A stretch of DNA of 22,136 nucleotides. Source: an uncultured Clostridium sp. (GTDB lineage Bacteria; Bacillota; Clostridia; Oscillospirales; Acutalibacteraceae). The notes beneath the pieces are model-generated. The model ran no database searches. It was not told the DNA's origin and worked only from the letters and a program-made list of their open reading frames with translations. Below, piece by piece: positions 15,148 through 22,112 of the stretch. The stretch spans positions 1 through 22,136 of the forward strand of contig CABRLN010000032.1 in NCBI GenBank assembly GCA_902471875.1, in the 5' to 3' direction. Both the position numbers and the translations under genes were made by a program. Position 1 is the stretch's first letter. Each line of letters starts with the position of its first letter.

Positions 15148-15553
15148 TTTATTTTTATCATCCTTTTTTATTCATATAGAAAATGTTGTTATATTCATTA
15201 ATACATATAATTATATCATTAAAGTTATCAATACACAACATTTTATAAAAAGTAATACAGATTTTATTTTAAAAGTTTTTCTGTAAAATTATATAATTTA
15301 TATATTTCAAAATTACCCGTAAATGCCCTATTTTAGCGTTTTACGGAGAATAAAGCAAACTATTCTTTTATGTAATAGTTAACAAATTTAATCAGGTATT
15401 TTCGTTAAAATTGTAACAGTAATGGAATTTTATATAATCATTTGACAAGTGCATTTTAAAGATTATATAATGTATTTGTAAACATCGTGCTTGTGTACGT
15501 ATGGGGCATATTTAGAGGATTAAATTTTACTTGATTGAAAGAAGGTATTTTTT
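15148..15553. other. Intergenic region between the divergent ABC-F and lysine-rich protein genes
   Basis: No gene was seen. The region holds a weak dyad (CCGTAAA at 15317-15323 with TTTACGG at 15340-15346) and the strong + strand promoter at 15442-15471. A 76-base leader ends in AGAAGG before the 15554 start. Confidence 0.6.
15442..15471 (+). promoter_or_regulatory. Strong promoter of the lysine-rich protein gene
   Basis: TTGACA (15442-15447) and TATAAT (15466-15471) are both perfect consensus hexamers, separated by 18 bases. Transcription should start near 15478, about 76 bases before the start codon. Confidence 0.88.
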
Positions 15554-16039
15554 ATGGCTACTACAAAAAAAACAACAGCTGTAAAAGCTGCTGAAAAAGA
15601 AACTGAAGTTAAAAAAGACGCTAAAGTTGAAACAAAAGCAGCCGCTAAAACAACAGCTAAAAAAGCAACAAAAACTGCTGAGAAGGTTGCTGAAACGGTT
15701 GAGGCTGTTAAGGTTGAGGCACCTGTTGAAGATCCTGCTAAAAAGACAGCAGCTAAAAAAACTACAACAAAGAAAACTTCAGAAACAGCAGCTAAAAAAA
15801 CTACAACAAGAAAAACAACAAAAAAGACTGTTGAACCAACAGTTGATTTCTATGTAGAGTACAATGGCATTCAGGAACAATACGCTACGGTTATTGAAAA
15901 TGTTAAGAAGTCTTACCTAGAGGCTAATAACAACGCTGAAATTAATGACATTAAGGTTTATCTAAAGCCTGCTGAAAATGCTGCTTACTGCGTAATTAAC
16001 GGTGAAACACAATTTAAAATGGACGTTTATTTCTGCTAA
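15554..16039 (+). CDS. Lysine/alanine/threonine-rich protein with a DUF6465-like C-terminal domain
   Basis: The 161 residues fall into two parts. About 1-95 is a low-complexity, highly basic tail made of Lys/Ala/Thr motifs such as AAKKTTTKKT and AAKKTTTRKTTKKT, reminiscent of histone H1-like tails. About 96-161 is a small folded domain (VDFYVEYNGIQEQYATVIEN, IKVYLKPAENAAYCVINGE) ending in VYFC, which I recognise as DUF6465-like. The tail suggests nucleic-acid binding and a nucleoid or RNA role, but this is inference. AGAAGG precedes the start by eight bases. The gene is monocistronic, with a consensus promoter and a palindromic terminator, so it is probably abundant. It converges with the small Cys4 gene. 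Confidence 0.88.
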   Translation: MATTKKTTAVKAAEKETEVKKDAKVETKAAAKTTAKKATKTAEKVAETVEAVKVEAPVEDPAKKTAAKKTTTKKTSETAAKKTTTRKTTKKTVEPTVDFYVEYNGIQEQYATVIENVKKSYLEANNNAEINDIKVYLKPAENAAYCVINGETQFKMDVYFC

Positions 16040-16068
16040 TTAAATTACATATTACATAGCAAAAATTC

Positions 16069-16094
16069 AGGGTGCAAGCCATGGCTTGCACCCT
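16069..16094. terminator. Bidirectional terminator, 26-base perfect palindrome
   Basis: AGGGTGCAAGCCA (16069-16081) and TGGCTTGCACCCT (16082-16094) are perfect reverse complements. TTTCGTT follows on the + strand and GAATTTTTG on the minus strand. It lies between two convergent genes and probably serves both. Confidence 0.85.
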
Positions 16095-16196
16095 TTCGTT
16101 ATAATGAAGTCAACATTTAACCAAGAAAATGTTTTTTAAATTACATAGTAATAGTTTACAACTATACTTTTTTCGACTATCCCTTTATATTACATA

Positions 16197-16412
16197 TTAT
16201 AACTCAAAATCCTTTGGGTCATATTTAGGAAAGCTAGGTGCTGTTTTAGGAACACGCATAAGGGGATTATACTTAAATCTGGAACAAGTACCGTTTACAA
16301 TTTCTTTGTTAGCCTTGCAAATAATTATCCCGTTTATTTTTTGAGCATTGTGGCAGTATTCACAGCTTACATCTATATTATTTCCAAAAAGATTCGAACT
16401 AAATAATTTCAT
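16197..16412 (-). CDS. Small protein with four cysteines, possible zinc-binding
   Basis: I do not recognise a named family. The 71 residues contain Cys17, Cys20, Cys32 and Cys43 (CEYCHN, IICKAN, TCSRF), a CX2C-X11-C-X10-C arrangement that could bind a metal. The C-terminal 25 residues are Pro/Lys-rich (RVPKTAPSFPKYDPKDFEL). AGTAGGAG lies eight bases before the ATG, and a TTTACA-18-TATAAT promoter lies upstream on the minus strand. Together with the shared downstream terminator, this makes it a real gene rather than chance. It is divergent from the laccase-domain gene, and the two promoters overlap face to face. Confidence 0.75.
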   Translation of the reverse strand: MKLFSSNLFGNNIDVSCEYCHNAQKINGIIICKANKEIVNGTCSRFKYNPLMRVPKTAPSFPKYDPKDFEL

Positions 16413-16436
16413 CTTAAATACTCCTACTATTACAAA

Positions 16437-16450
16437 GTGACCGCAGTCAC
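16437..16450. promoter_or_regulatory. GTGAC-N4-GTCAC dyad in the divergent promoter region
   Basis: GTGAC (16437-16441) and GTCAC (16446-16450) form a 5+5 dyad with a 4-base centre. It lies in the leader of the minus-strand Cys4 gene, downstream of both promoters on that side. It could be a regulator site, but it is short. Confidence 0.3.
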
Positions 16451-16482
16451 AAACTGCACATAAAAAGTTAATAAATCTTCTC

Positions 16483-16511
16483 TTGTATTATAACACCGAC
16501 AGTAATATAAT
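16483..16511 (+). promoter_or_regulatory. Probable promoter of the laccase-domain gene
   Basis: TATAAT at 16506-16511 is preceded at 17 bases by a weak -35, TTGTAT (16483-16488). The start would be near 16518, about 57 bases before the gene. It overlaps the opposing minus-strand promoter. Confidence 0.55.
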
Positions 16512-16516
16512 GTAAA
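16487..16516 (-). promoter_or_regulatory. Promoter of the Cys4 protein gene
   Basis: On the minus strand, TTTACA (16511-16516) and TATAAT (16487-16492) are separated by 18 bases. The -35 hexamer shares its outermost base with the opposing promoter's -10, so the two RNA polymerases could not bind at once. Confidence 0.65.
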
Positions 16517-16574
16517 GCACAAAGATAATAAAGCTGAACACCAATAAAATTAATGCTGCTAAGGGAGACAAATT

Positions 16575-17417
16575 ATGAATTTACCACCATTTAAGAGTAA
16601 AATAATGAACTTGAATATAAAAAATGATGTTCCGTTCTTAACATACAAAAAACTAGAGGAAATATCTTTTATTAAACATGCCTTTTCAACCAAACTAGGA
16701 GGTGTTAGCCAAGGCGAGTTCTCTACAATGAACCTTGCCTTTAACCGAGGTGACAACCCTGACAATGTTACAGAAAACTATAAACGGCTTTGCAATGCCG
16801 TTGGTCTTAACTTTGATACACTTGTTGCCTCTGCACAAGACCACCACACTTATGTAAGAAAGGTAAGTTCTAACGAATGCGGCATCGGCATTACAAAACC
16901 AAGAGATATTGAAAGTGTTGACGCTCTTATCACAAACCAACCTAATGTCACTCTTGTTACATACTATGCCGACTGTACGCCTATATTTTTTGTAGATATA
17001 AATGAAAAGGTTATTGCACTTGCTCATGCCGGCTGGCGTGGTACTGTTGGCAAAATATGCAAAAAGGTTATAGATATAATGGTTAATGACTATGGAAGTA
17101 ATACAAAAAGCATAATTTGTTGCGTTGGCCCTGCTATTTCAAAATGCTGTTATGAAATTGACAAAGTTTGTTATAACGAATTTGCTAAGGTTAGCGGTCT
17201 TGACCTTAATAAAATTATGACAAGCAAAGGTAATGGAAAATATATGGCAGACTTACTTGAAACCAACAAACAAATACTTATAGCAAGCGGTATTAATGAA
17301 AATAACATAATCATAAGTGATGTTTGCACCATGTGTAACAGTGACCTTTTGTGGTCACACCGTGCAACTAACGGTCACCGTGGAACAATGAGTGCATTTA
17401 TGTGCTTAAAACCATAA
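16575..17417 (+). CDS. pgeF: YlmD/YfiH-family purine nucleoside phosphorylase (laccase-domain, PgeF-like)
   Basis: Zinc enzyme of the family once called polyphenol oxidase or multicopper-oxidase-like. It is now known to act on purine nucleosides and, in some members, to edit peptidoglycan precursors. The 280 residues are the usual length. The metal and active-site residues are visible: His90 in the Q-x-H motif (SAQDHHTYV), Cys134 in YADCTPIFF and His151 in HAGWRGT. The N-terminal FSTKLGGVSQG and C-terminal HRATNGHRGTMSAFM also match. GGGAGA lies six bases before the start. It is followed after 15 bases by a lipoprotein gene that has its own AAAGGAGG, so the two probably form an operon. Confidence 0.92.
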   Translation: MNLPPFKSKIMNLNIKNDVPFLTYKKLEEISFIKHAFSTKLGGVSQGEFSTMNLAFNRGDNPDNVTENYKRLCNAVGLNFDTLVASAQDHHTYVRKVSSNECGIGITKPRDIESVDALITNQPNVTLVTYYADCTPIFFVDINEKVIALAHAGWRGTVGKICKKVIDIMVNDYGSNTKSIICCVGPAISKCCYEIDKVCYNEFAKVSGLDLNKIMTSKGNGKYMADLLETNKQILIASGINENNIIISDVCTMCNSDLLWSHRATNGHRGTMSAFMCLKP

Positions 17418-17432
17418 AGGAGGAATATTAAA

Positions 17433-18119
17433 ATGTGTAACAAGTTAATTGCAATTATAATGTGCGGACTAATTTCTGCCTGCGGTTTAACTGCATGTAA
17501 TACCAAAACAGAAAACACAAATACAGACAGCACTAAATCCGTTTCGGCAACCGTATCTGATAATGCTACCCAAAACGCAACAGGAAATACTGATTCATCT
17601 GAAAAAACTTCAACAAAAAACGAAACTACCGAAGCTGATACTACTTCAGACAGTACTGTAACACCTGAAGAAACTACACTGGCTGAAATTGATGATGACT
17701 CTTACGAATTTGTTGATGAAACTGTTAGTAATCCCACAGTAGCGCCTATTGAAATTCAAGAACCTGACGAAACCGACTCATCTGCTAATATTACAGAAAA
17801 AGATTTAACAGGCACATGGAAACCTCTTATAGCTACAAGCGTTGCCGACAGTAAAGAAGTGCCGTTTCAAGATATTTTTGGTTCGTCATTTACCGAAAAC
17901 GGAGGCTCACTGGTAATTACTGACGGCGGCAATTTCACTATTAACATGGGAGCCGCCATAAAATCAAAGGGTACTTTTACAGTTAGCAACTACTACTTAC
18001 TGGTTAATTATTCTGATAACTCTGCTGATACATTTTTGTATATTCCTGAATATCAGAATAAAGAGGTTATAAAAACTCAAATTAATGACCATTATATCTA
18101 CTTCTATAAAGAAGCATAA
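17433..18119 (+). CDS. Lipoprotein with Ser/Thr/Asp-rich linker and small beta-rich C-terminal domain
   Basis: Predicted surface lipoprotein of 228 residues. A short hydrophobic signal ends in the lipobox LTAC (19-22), so Cys22 would be lipidated after cleavage. Residues about 23-118 are a disordered Thr/Ser/Asp/Glu/Asn-rich stalk (TDSTKSVSATVSDNATQNAT). The C-terminal 105 residues form a compact domain opening with DLTGTWKP, followed by short beta-strand-like segments (GNFTINMGA, GTFTVSNYYLLVNYSDN). This resembles lipocalin-like ligand-binding domains, though I cannot confirm it. AAAGGAGG lies nine to ten bases before the start. It is the second gene of a pair with the laccase-domain enzyme and ends at a strong terminator. 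The function is unknown. Confidence 0.82.
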   Translation: MCNKLIAIIMCGLISACGLTACNTKTENTNTDSTKSVSATVSDNATQNATGNTDSSEKTSTKNETTEADTTSDSTVTPEETTLAEIDDDSYEFVDETVSNPTVAPIEIQEPDETDSSANITEKDLTGTWKPLIATSVADSKEVPFQDIFGSSFTENGGSLVITDGGNFTINMGAAIKSKGTFTVSNYYLLVNYSDNSADTFLYIPEYQNKEVIKTQINDHYIYFYKEA

Positions 18120-18173
18120 TTTTATAATAATTATAATTTAGTTATGTTACAAAAACATCTGCTAACAACTAAC

Positions 18174-18207
18174 AGCGGTATGCACTTATTTTACGGTGCA
18201 TGCCGCT
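18174..18207 (+). terminator. Intrinsic terminator of the laccase-domain/lipoprotein operon
   Basis: AGCGGTATGCAC (18174-18185) pairs with GTGCATGCCGCT (18196-18207), 12 bp with one G-U wobble, and ATTTTGTT follows. It lies 54 bases after the lipoprotein stop codon. Confidence 0.88.
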
Positions 18208-18543
18208 ATTTTGTTGACTGAGTTCACCAAAGGACTTACCTTTTGGCAGATATCTGCTTGTATATTTTCAAAATTTTCAATTAATCCTTCTAATCTCCTT
18301 ATTTTATAATATTAAATCTGACACAATATATTATCCTTCATCAATTGTGTGATAATTTCAACCAACAAATATTTTTGGTTGTTCATTAATACTAACAACA
18401 TAACATACTATATTGGGATTAGTTAGTAGAAATAGACAAATGTTTTTATTTTTTAACAAGTCATAACACGGCATAAATTAAGTGTTTTGATATTCACCAC
18501 TACCCCAAAGAGGATTATAGTATTATTATATTAAAAAAATAAA

Positions 18544-18567
18544 AAACTCTGCCAATTAGCAGAGTTT
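18544..18567. terminator. Terminator-like hairpin
   Basis: AAACTCTGC (18544-18552) pairs with GCAGAGTTT (18559-18567) across six bases. T-rich sequence lies on both strands, with a run of six A before it (T on the minus strand). It may be a second terminator for uvrA or the end of an undetected transcript. Confidence 0.6.
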
Positions 18568-18775
18568 CTTTGATGATAATAGAATTAAATTCTATACATA
18601 AGATAAAGAAAAAGGAGTAACTTAATTTTACTTAAATGCTTAATTAACTTACAATAATATAATACCATATTTTTGTTAAAAGTCAATATGTTTTTAATAA
18701 TAAAATTTAATATTTGTTAAATTTATACATTTTACTAATGTTAATATTTCATTTTCTACGGTTTTAACAAATCAA

Positions 18776-18806
18776 AAAAGAACACCTAAAAATTAGGTGT
18801 TCTTTT
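18776..18806 (-). terminator. Intrinsic terminator of uvrA
   Basis: AAAAGAACACCTAA (18776-18789) and TTAGGTGTTCTTTT (18793-18806) form a perfect 14-bp stem with a 3-base loop. Six T residues end the minus-strand version. It lies 89 bases beyond the uvrA stop codon. Confidence 0.88.
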
Positions 18807-18894
18807 GATGTTTATTTGTTGTTCTTTTGTTGTGCTTTTTTCAATTTTATACACTTTATTACTATTTGAAACAATCCAGCTTTTACAAAATATA

Positions 18895-21720
18895 CTATAT
18901 ACCTAACAGTGGTGCTAAATATTTACCCGTATAGCTGTCAGAATTTTTTGCTACCTGTTCAGGTGTTCCTATGGCAACTATTTTGCCTCCTCTATCGCCA
19001 CCTTCCGGGCCGATGTCAATAATATGGTCAGCAGTCTTAATAAGATCAAGATTATGCTCAATTACTATTACAGTATTTCCTGCGTCAACCAACTTTTGCA
19101 ATACCTGAGTCAGACGATGAACATCTGCAATATGCAAACCTGTTGTAGGCTCGTCTAAAAAATATATTGTTCTGCCAGTCGAGCGTTTAGAAAGCTCTGT
19201 AGCCAATTTTACCCTCTGTGCCTCTCCACCGGACAAAGTTGTTGCAGGTTGACCCAGCTTTATATATCCCAACCCTACATCAAGCAATGTTTTCAGCTTA
19301 CGATGAATTTTAGGCATATTTGCAAAAAACTCTACTGCCTCTTCAACTGTCATTTCAAGTACATCATAAATAGACTTTCCTTTATATTTTACCTGCAAGG
19401 TTTCTCTGTTATAGCGTTTTCCCTTACAAACCTCACATGGAACATAAATATCCGGCAGAAAATGCATTTCAATTTTAATAATACCATCACCCTGACAAGC
19501 CTCACAGCGACCGCCCTTTATATTAAACGAAAATCTTCCTGAACTGTATCCTCGGATTTTTGCATCTTGAGTTGAAGCAAATAATTCTCGAATATCAGTA
19601 AAAACACCTGTGTACGTTGCCGGGTTAGAACGAGGAGTTCTTCCTATAGGGGACTGGTCTATACTAATAACCTTATCAAAATTTTCAATACCTGTAATCT
19701 CTCTAAATTTGCCCGGCTGGCATTTTGCACGGTTAAGCTGTGCAGCTAAATGCTTATAAAGAATTTCGTTAACCAAAGAGGATTTACCTGAGCCTGACAC
19801 ACCTGTTACACAAATAAATTGGCCTACAGGAAATTCAACTGTAATATTCTTAAGATTATTTTGCTTTGCTCCTTTTACCACCAGTTTACTACCTGTACCC
19901 TTGCGGCGTTCTTGCGGAATTTCTATTTTTCTTACACCGCTAAGGTACTGACCGGTAATAGATTTTTTACATTTCATAATCTTATTAACATCACCGCAGC
20001 AAACAATTTCACCGCCGTGTACACCTGCACCGGGACCAACATCTACAATATAATCAGCAGCACGCATAGTATCTTCATCATGCTCAACCACTATTACAGT
20101 ATTGCCTAAATCTCTAAGTTTTTCAAGAGTACCAATAAGTTTGTCATTATCTCTTTGGTGCAAGCCTATACTAGGCTCGTCAAGAATATAAAGTACCCCC
20201 ATAAGAAACGAACCTATTTGAGTAGCCAAGCGAATACGCTGACTTTCACCACCGCTTAATGTTCCCGATGCACGAGAAAGTGTAAGATAGTCAAGACCAA
20301 CACTGTTTAAAAATCCAAGTCTGCTTTTAATTTCTTTTAAAATTGGTTCAGCTATAGCCTGTTCTCTTTCATTAAACTTCAAACTGTCAGTAAACTCAAG
20401 TATCTCTGCGACCGATTTATCACATAAATCCGCAATATTTATATCACCAACTGTTACAGCAAGGCTTACGTCTGACAACCTTTTTCCCTTACAATATTTG
20501 CACGAAACCTCACTCATATAAGTTTGAATTTCTTCTTTAATCCATTTACTTTGAGTATCTTTAAAACGGCGTTCAAGATTATTAATAACTCCTTCAAAGT
20601 CTGTATAATAAGAGCCTTTGCCATATTCTGACTTTCTGTGAACCAAAAATTTTTCGCCATTAGTTCCATAAAGCAGAATATCAATAATCTCTTTAGGCAA
20701 ATCCTTTAACGGTGTATCAAGACTAAATTTATAATGTTCTGACAAACCTTCAAAATACATTGCTGCAATAGAACTACCCTCCATTGCCCAGCCGCTGCCT
20801 CTAATACCACCATTACGTACAGTTTTATTCCAATCTGTAATTATCAAATCAGGATCAACTCGCATAAATATTCCCAAACCCGTGCAGTGAGGACAAGCAC
20901 CCATAGGATTATTAAAAGAAAACATTCTTGGTGACAATTCTTCAATACTTATGCCATGCTCAGGACAAGCATAATTTTGTGAGAAAAGCATATCTTCACC
21001 GTTAATTATATTTACAACAACAAGTCCTCCGGCAAGCTTTGAGGCAATTTCGACAGAATCTGCCAATCGCGAACGAATTTTCTCACCCACTACCAGTCGG
21101 TCAACAACAACTTCAACAGTATGTTTTTTGTTTTTTTCAAGTTTAATTTCTTCAGAAAGGTCGTATATATTACCGTCAACTCTAACTCTTACAAAACCGC
21201 CTTTACGGGCTTTATCAAGCTCTTTTACATGCTCACCCTTCTTTGCTCGTACAACGGGTGCCAATATCTGAATTTTTGTTTTTTCCTCAAGTAAAAGTAC
21301 CTTGTCCACAATTTGGTCAACCGTTTGCTGTTTTATTTCACGTCCACATACGGGACAATGAGGAACCCCTACCCTTGCATACATTAAACGCAGATAATCA
21401 TAAATTTCTGTTACGGTACCAACCGTTGAGCGGGGATTTTTTGATGTAGTTTTTTGATCTATAGAAATTGCAGGCGACAATCCGTCAATGCTTTCTACGT
21501 TTGGCTTTTCCATTTGCCCTAAAAACATTCTTGCATACGATGACAAAGACTCTACATATCGTCTTTGACCTTCGGCATAAATTGTATCAAATGCCAGTGA
21601 TGATTTACCCGAACCTGATAGACCTGTAATAACCACCAGCTTATCTCTTGGTATTTCTACATCTACATTTTTAAGGTTATGCTCTTTTGCACCCTTTATA
21701 ATTATTTTCTTACTTTGCAT
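18895..21720 (-). CDS. uvrA: Excinuclease ABC subunit A
   Basis: Damage-recognition ATPase of nucleotide excision repair, 941 residues, the standard length. It has two ABC modules. The first Walker A, GLSGSGKSS, is at residues 33-41 and its signature LSGGESQRIRLATQ is near 490. The second Walker A, GVSGSGKSS, is near 640 and its signature LSGGEAQRVKLATELS is near 830, with the terminal FLDEPTTGLH. Zinc-binding modules are visible as CPEHG with ACPHCTGLG in the first half and CEACQGDG with CEVCKGKRYN in the second. AAAGGAG lies five to six bases before the start. No uvrB or uvrC is in the window. A LexA-type box overlies the predicted transcription start, indicating SOS control. Confidence 0.98.
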   Translation of the reverse strand: MQSKKIIIKGAKEHNLKNVDVEIPRDKLVVITGLSGSGKSSLAFDTIYAEGQRRYVESLSSYARMFLGQMEKPNVESIDGLSPAISIDQKTTSKNPRSTVGTVTEIYDYLRLMYARVGVPHCPVCGREIKQQTVDQIVDKVLLLEEKTKIQILAPVVRAKKGEHVKELDKARKGGFVRVRVDGNIYDLSEEIKLEKNKKHTVEVVVDRLVVGEKIRSRLADSVEIASKLAGGLVVVNIINGEDMLFSQNYACPEHGISIEELSPRMFSFNNPMGACPHCTGLGIFMRVDPDLIITDWNKTVRNGGIRGSGWAMEGSSIAAMYFEGLSEHYKFSLDTPLKDLPKEIIDILLYGTNGEKFLVHRKSEYGKGSYYTDFEGVINNLERRFKDTQSKWIKEEIQTYMSEVSCKYCKGKRLSDVSLAVTVGDINIADLCDKSVAEILEFTDSLKFNEREQAIAEPILKEIKSRLGFLNSVGLDYLTLSRASGTLSGGESQRIRLATQIGSFLMGVLYILDEPSIGLHQRDNDKLIGTLEKLRDLGNTVIVVEHDEDTMRAADYIVDVGPGAGVHGGEIVCCGDVNKIMKCKKSITGQYLSGVRKIEIPQERRKGTGSKLVVKGAKQNNLKNITVEFPVGQFICVTGVSGSGKSSLVNEILYKHLAAQLNRAKCQPGKFREITGIENFDKVISIDQSPIGRTPRSNPATYTGVFTDIRELFASTQDAKIRGYSSGRFSFNIKGGRCEACQGDGIIKIEMHFLPDIYVPCEVCKGKRYNRETLQVKYKGKSIYDVLEMTVEEAVEFFANMPKIHRKLKTLLDVGLGYIKLGQPATTLSGGEAQRVKLATELSKRSTGRTIYFLDEPTTGLHIADVHRLTQVLQKLVDAGNTVIVIEHNLDLIKTADHIIDIGPEGGDRGGKIVAIGTPEQVAKNSDSYTGKYLAPLLGI

Positions 21721-21771
21721 AATTACTCCTTTAAAAATACTTATAACGTTTGCTTATGCATTTATAAATTA

Positions 21772-21785
21772 CGAACACACATTCG
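21772..21785 (-). promoter_or_regulatory. LexA (SOS) box of uvrA
   Basis: On the minus strand the site reads CGAAT-GTGT-GTTCG, one base away from the Bacillota consensus CGAAC-N4-GTTCG. It begins about ten bases after the uvrA -10 element, where bound LexA would block RNA polymerase. Confidence 0.78.
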
Positions 21786-21794
21786 CTTATATTT

Positions 21795-21803
21795 ATTATA
21801 CCA
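21795..21803 (-). promoter_or_regulatory. Extended -10 promoter of uvrA
   Basis: The minus strand carries TGGTATAAT, a perfect TATAAT (21795-21800) with the TG-N extension. No good -35 hexamer is present, which is common for extended -10 promoters. The start would fall near 21788, next to the LexA box. Confidence 0.65.
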
Positions 21804-21907
21804 CAAGATTTCATATATTCCACCCCTTTATAGCAAATAATTATTTATTATATTTTTCATTATAATTGATTATTTTTACTTTAATAAAACACCTAATTAA
21901 CTATCTG

Positions 21908-21931
21908 ATAAATTATGATTTAGCGAACTAA
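21908..21931. repeat. 24-bp direct repeat, copy 1
   Basis: The 24 bases beginning ATAAATTATGAT and ending AGCGAACTAA are identical to 22113-22136. Similarity continues imperfectly upstream (TTAACT...GATAAAT in both copies). The sequence after this copy is CTGTTTGCG. Confidence 0.9.
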
Positions 21932-21940
21932 CTGTTTGCG
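21924..21940 (+). other. Short hairpin overlapping repeat copy 1
   Basis: GCGAAC (21923-21928) can pair with GTTTGC (21934-21939) with one G-U wobble across the loop TAACT. It is the first of three successive hairpins. It is weak on its own. Confidence 0.35.
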
Positions 21941-21963
21941 AATGTACGGTTACTAAGTTGGAT

Positions 21964-21982
21964 CCAAGGTCACTGACCTTGG
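21964..21982. other. Perfect 9-bp palindrome in the right-edge element
   Basis: CCAAGGTCA (21964-21972) and TGACCTTGG (21974-21982) are perfect reverse complements around a single C. As DNA it is a near-continuous dyad. As RNA it would need to open a few inner pairs to form a loop. Confidence 0.65.
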
Positions 21983-22001
21983 TCGTGTAAGGTGGGTTTC
22001 A

Positions 22002-22030
22002 AAAGGGAGGAAATCGAAATTCCTCCCTTT
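22002..22030. other. Perfect 11-bp hairpin in the right-edge element
   Basis: AAAGGGAGGAA (22002-22012) and TTCCTCCCTTT (22020-22030) pair perfectly across ATCGAAA. GTGGTCTTTG follows on the + strand, which is not a convincing T-run. On the minus strand CCCTTTTG follows. It could be a terminator or part of a structured RNA. Confidence 0.7.
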
Positions 22031-22112
22031 GTGGTCTTTGTTTACTTTCTTCCATAAGAGCCCTGTAGCTTTTTTGTAGTAAATTATATTATTTAACTTT
22101 TAGATAAATATA

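Larger units (their letters stand above)
18120..18894. other. Intergenic region between the lipoprotein gene and uvrA
   Basis: No protein gene was recognised in 775 bases. It holds three terminator-like hairpins (18174-18207, 18544-18567 and 18776-18806). Between 18208 and 18540 there are only short weak dyads, such as CAACCAA with TTGGTTG near 18360-18382. I see no tRNA or riboswitch. Both flanking genes point into this region. Confidence 0.6.

Noticed and set aside
15627..15857. Leu/Gln/Lys-rich frame overlapping the lysine-rich protein gene
   Set aside because: It is the shifted reading of the repetitive AAA/ACA-rich tail, with no start signal. The in-frame gene has a promoter, a ribosome binding site and a recognisable C-terminal domain.
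21923..21939. LexA-like GCGAAC...GTTTGC at the right edge
   Set aside because: The half-site spacing is one base too long and the second half is GTTTG, not GTTCG. It is better read as a weak hairpin.
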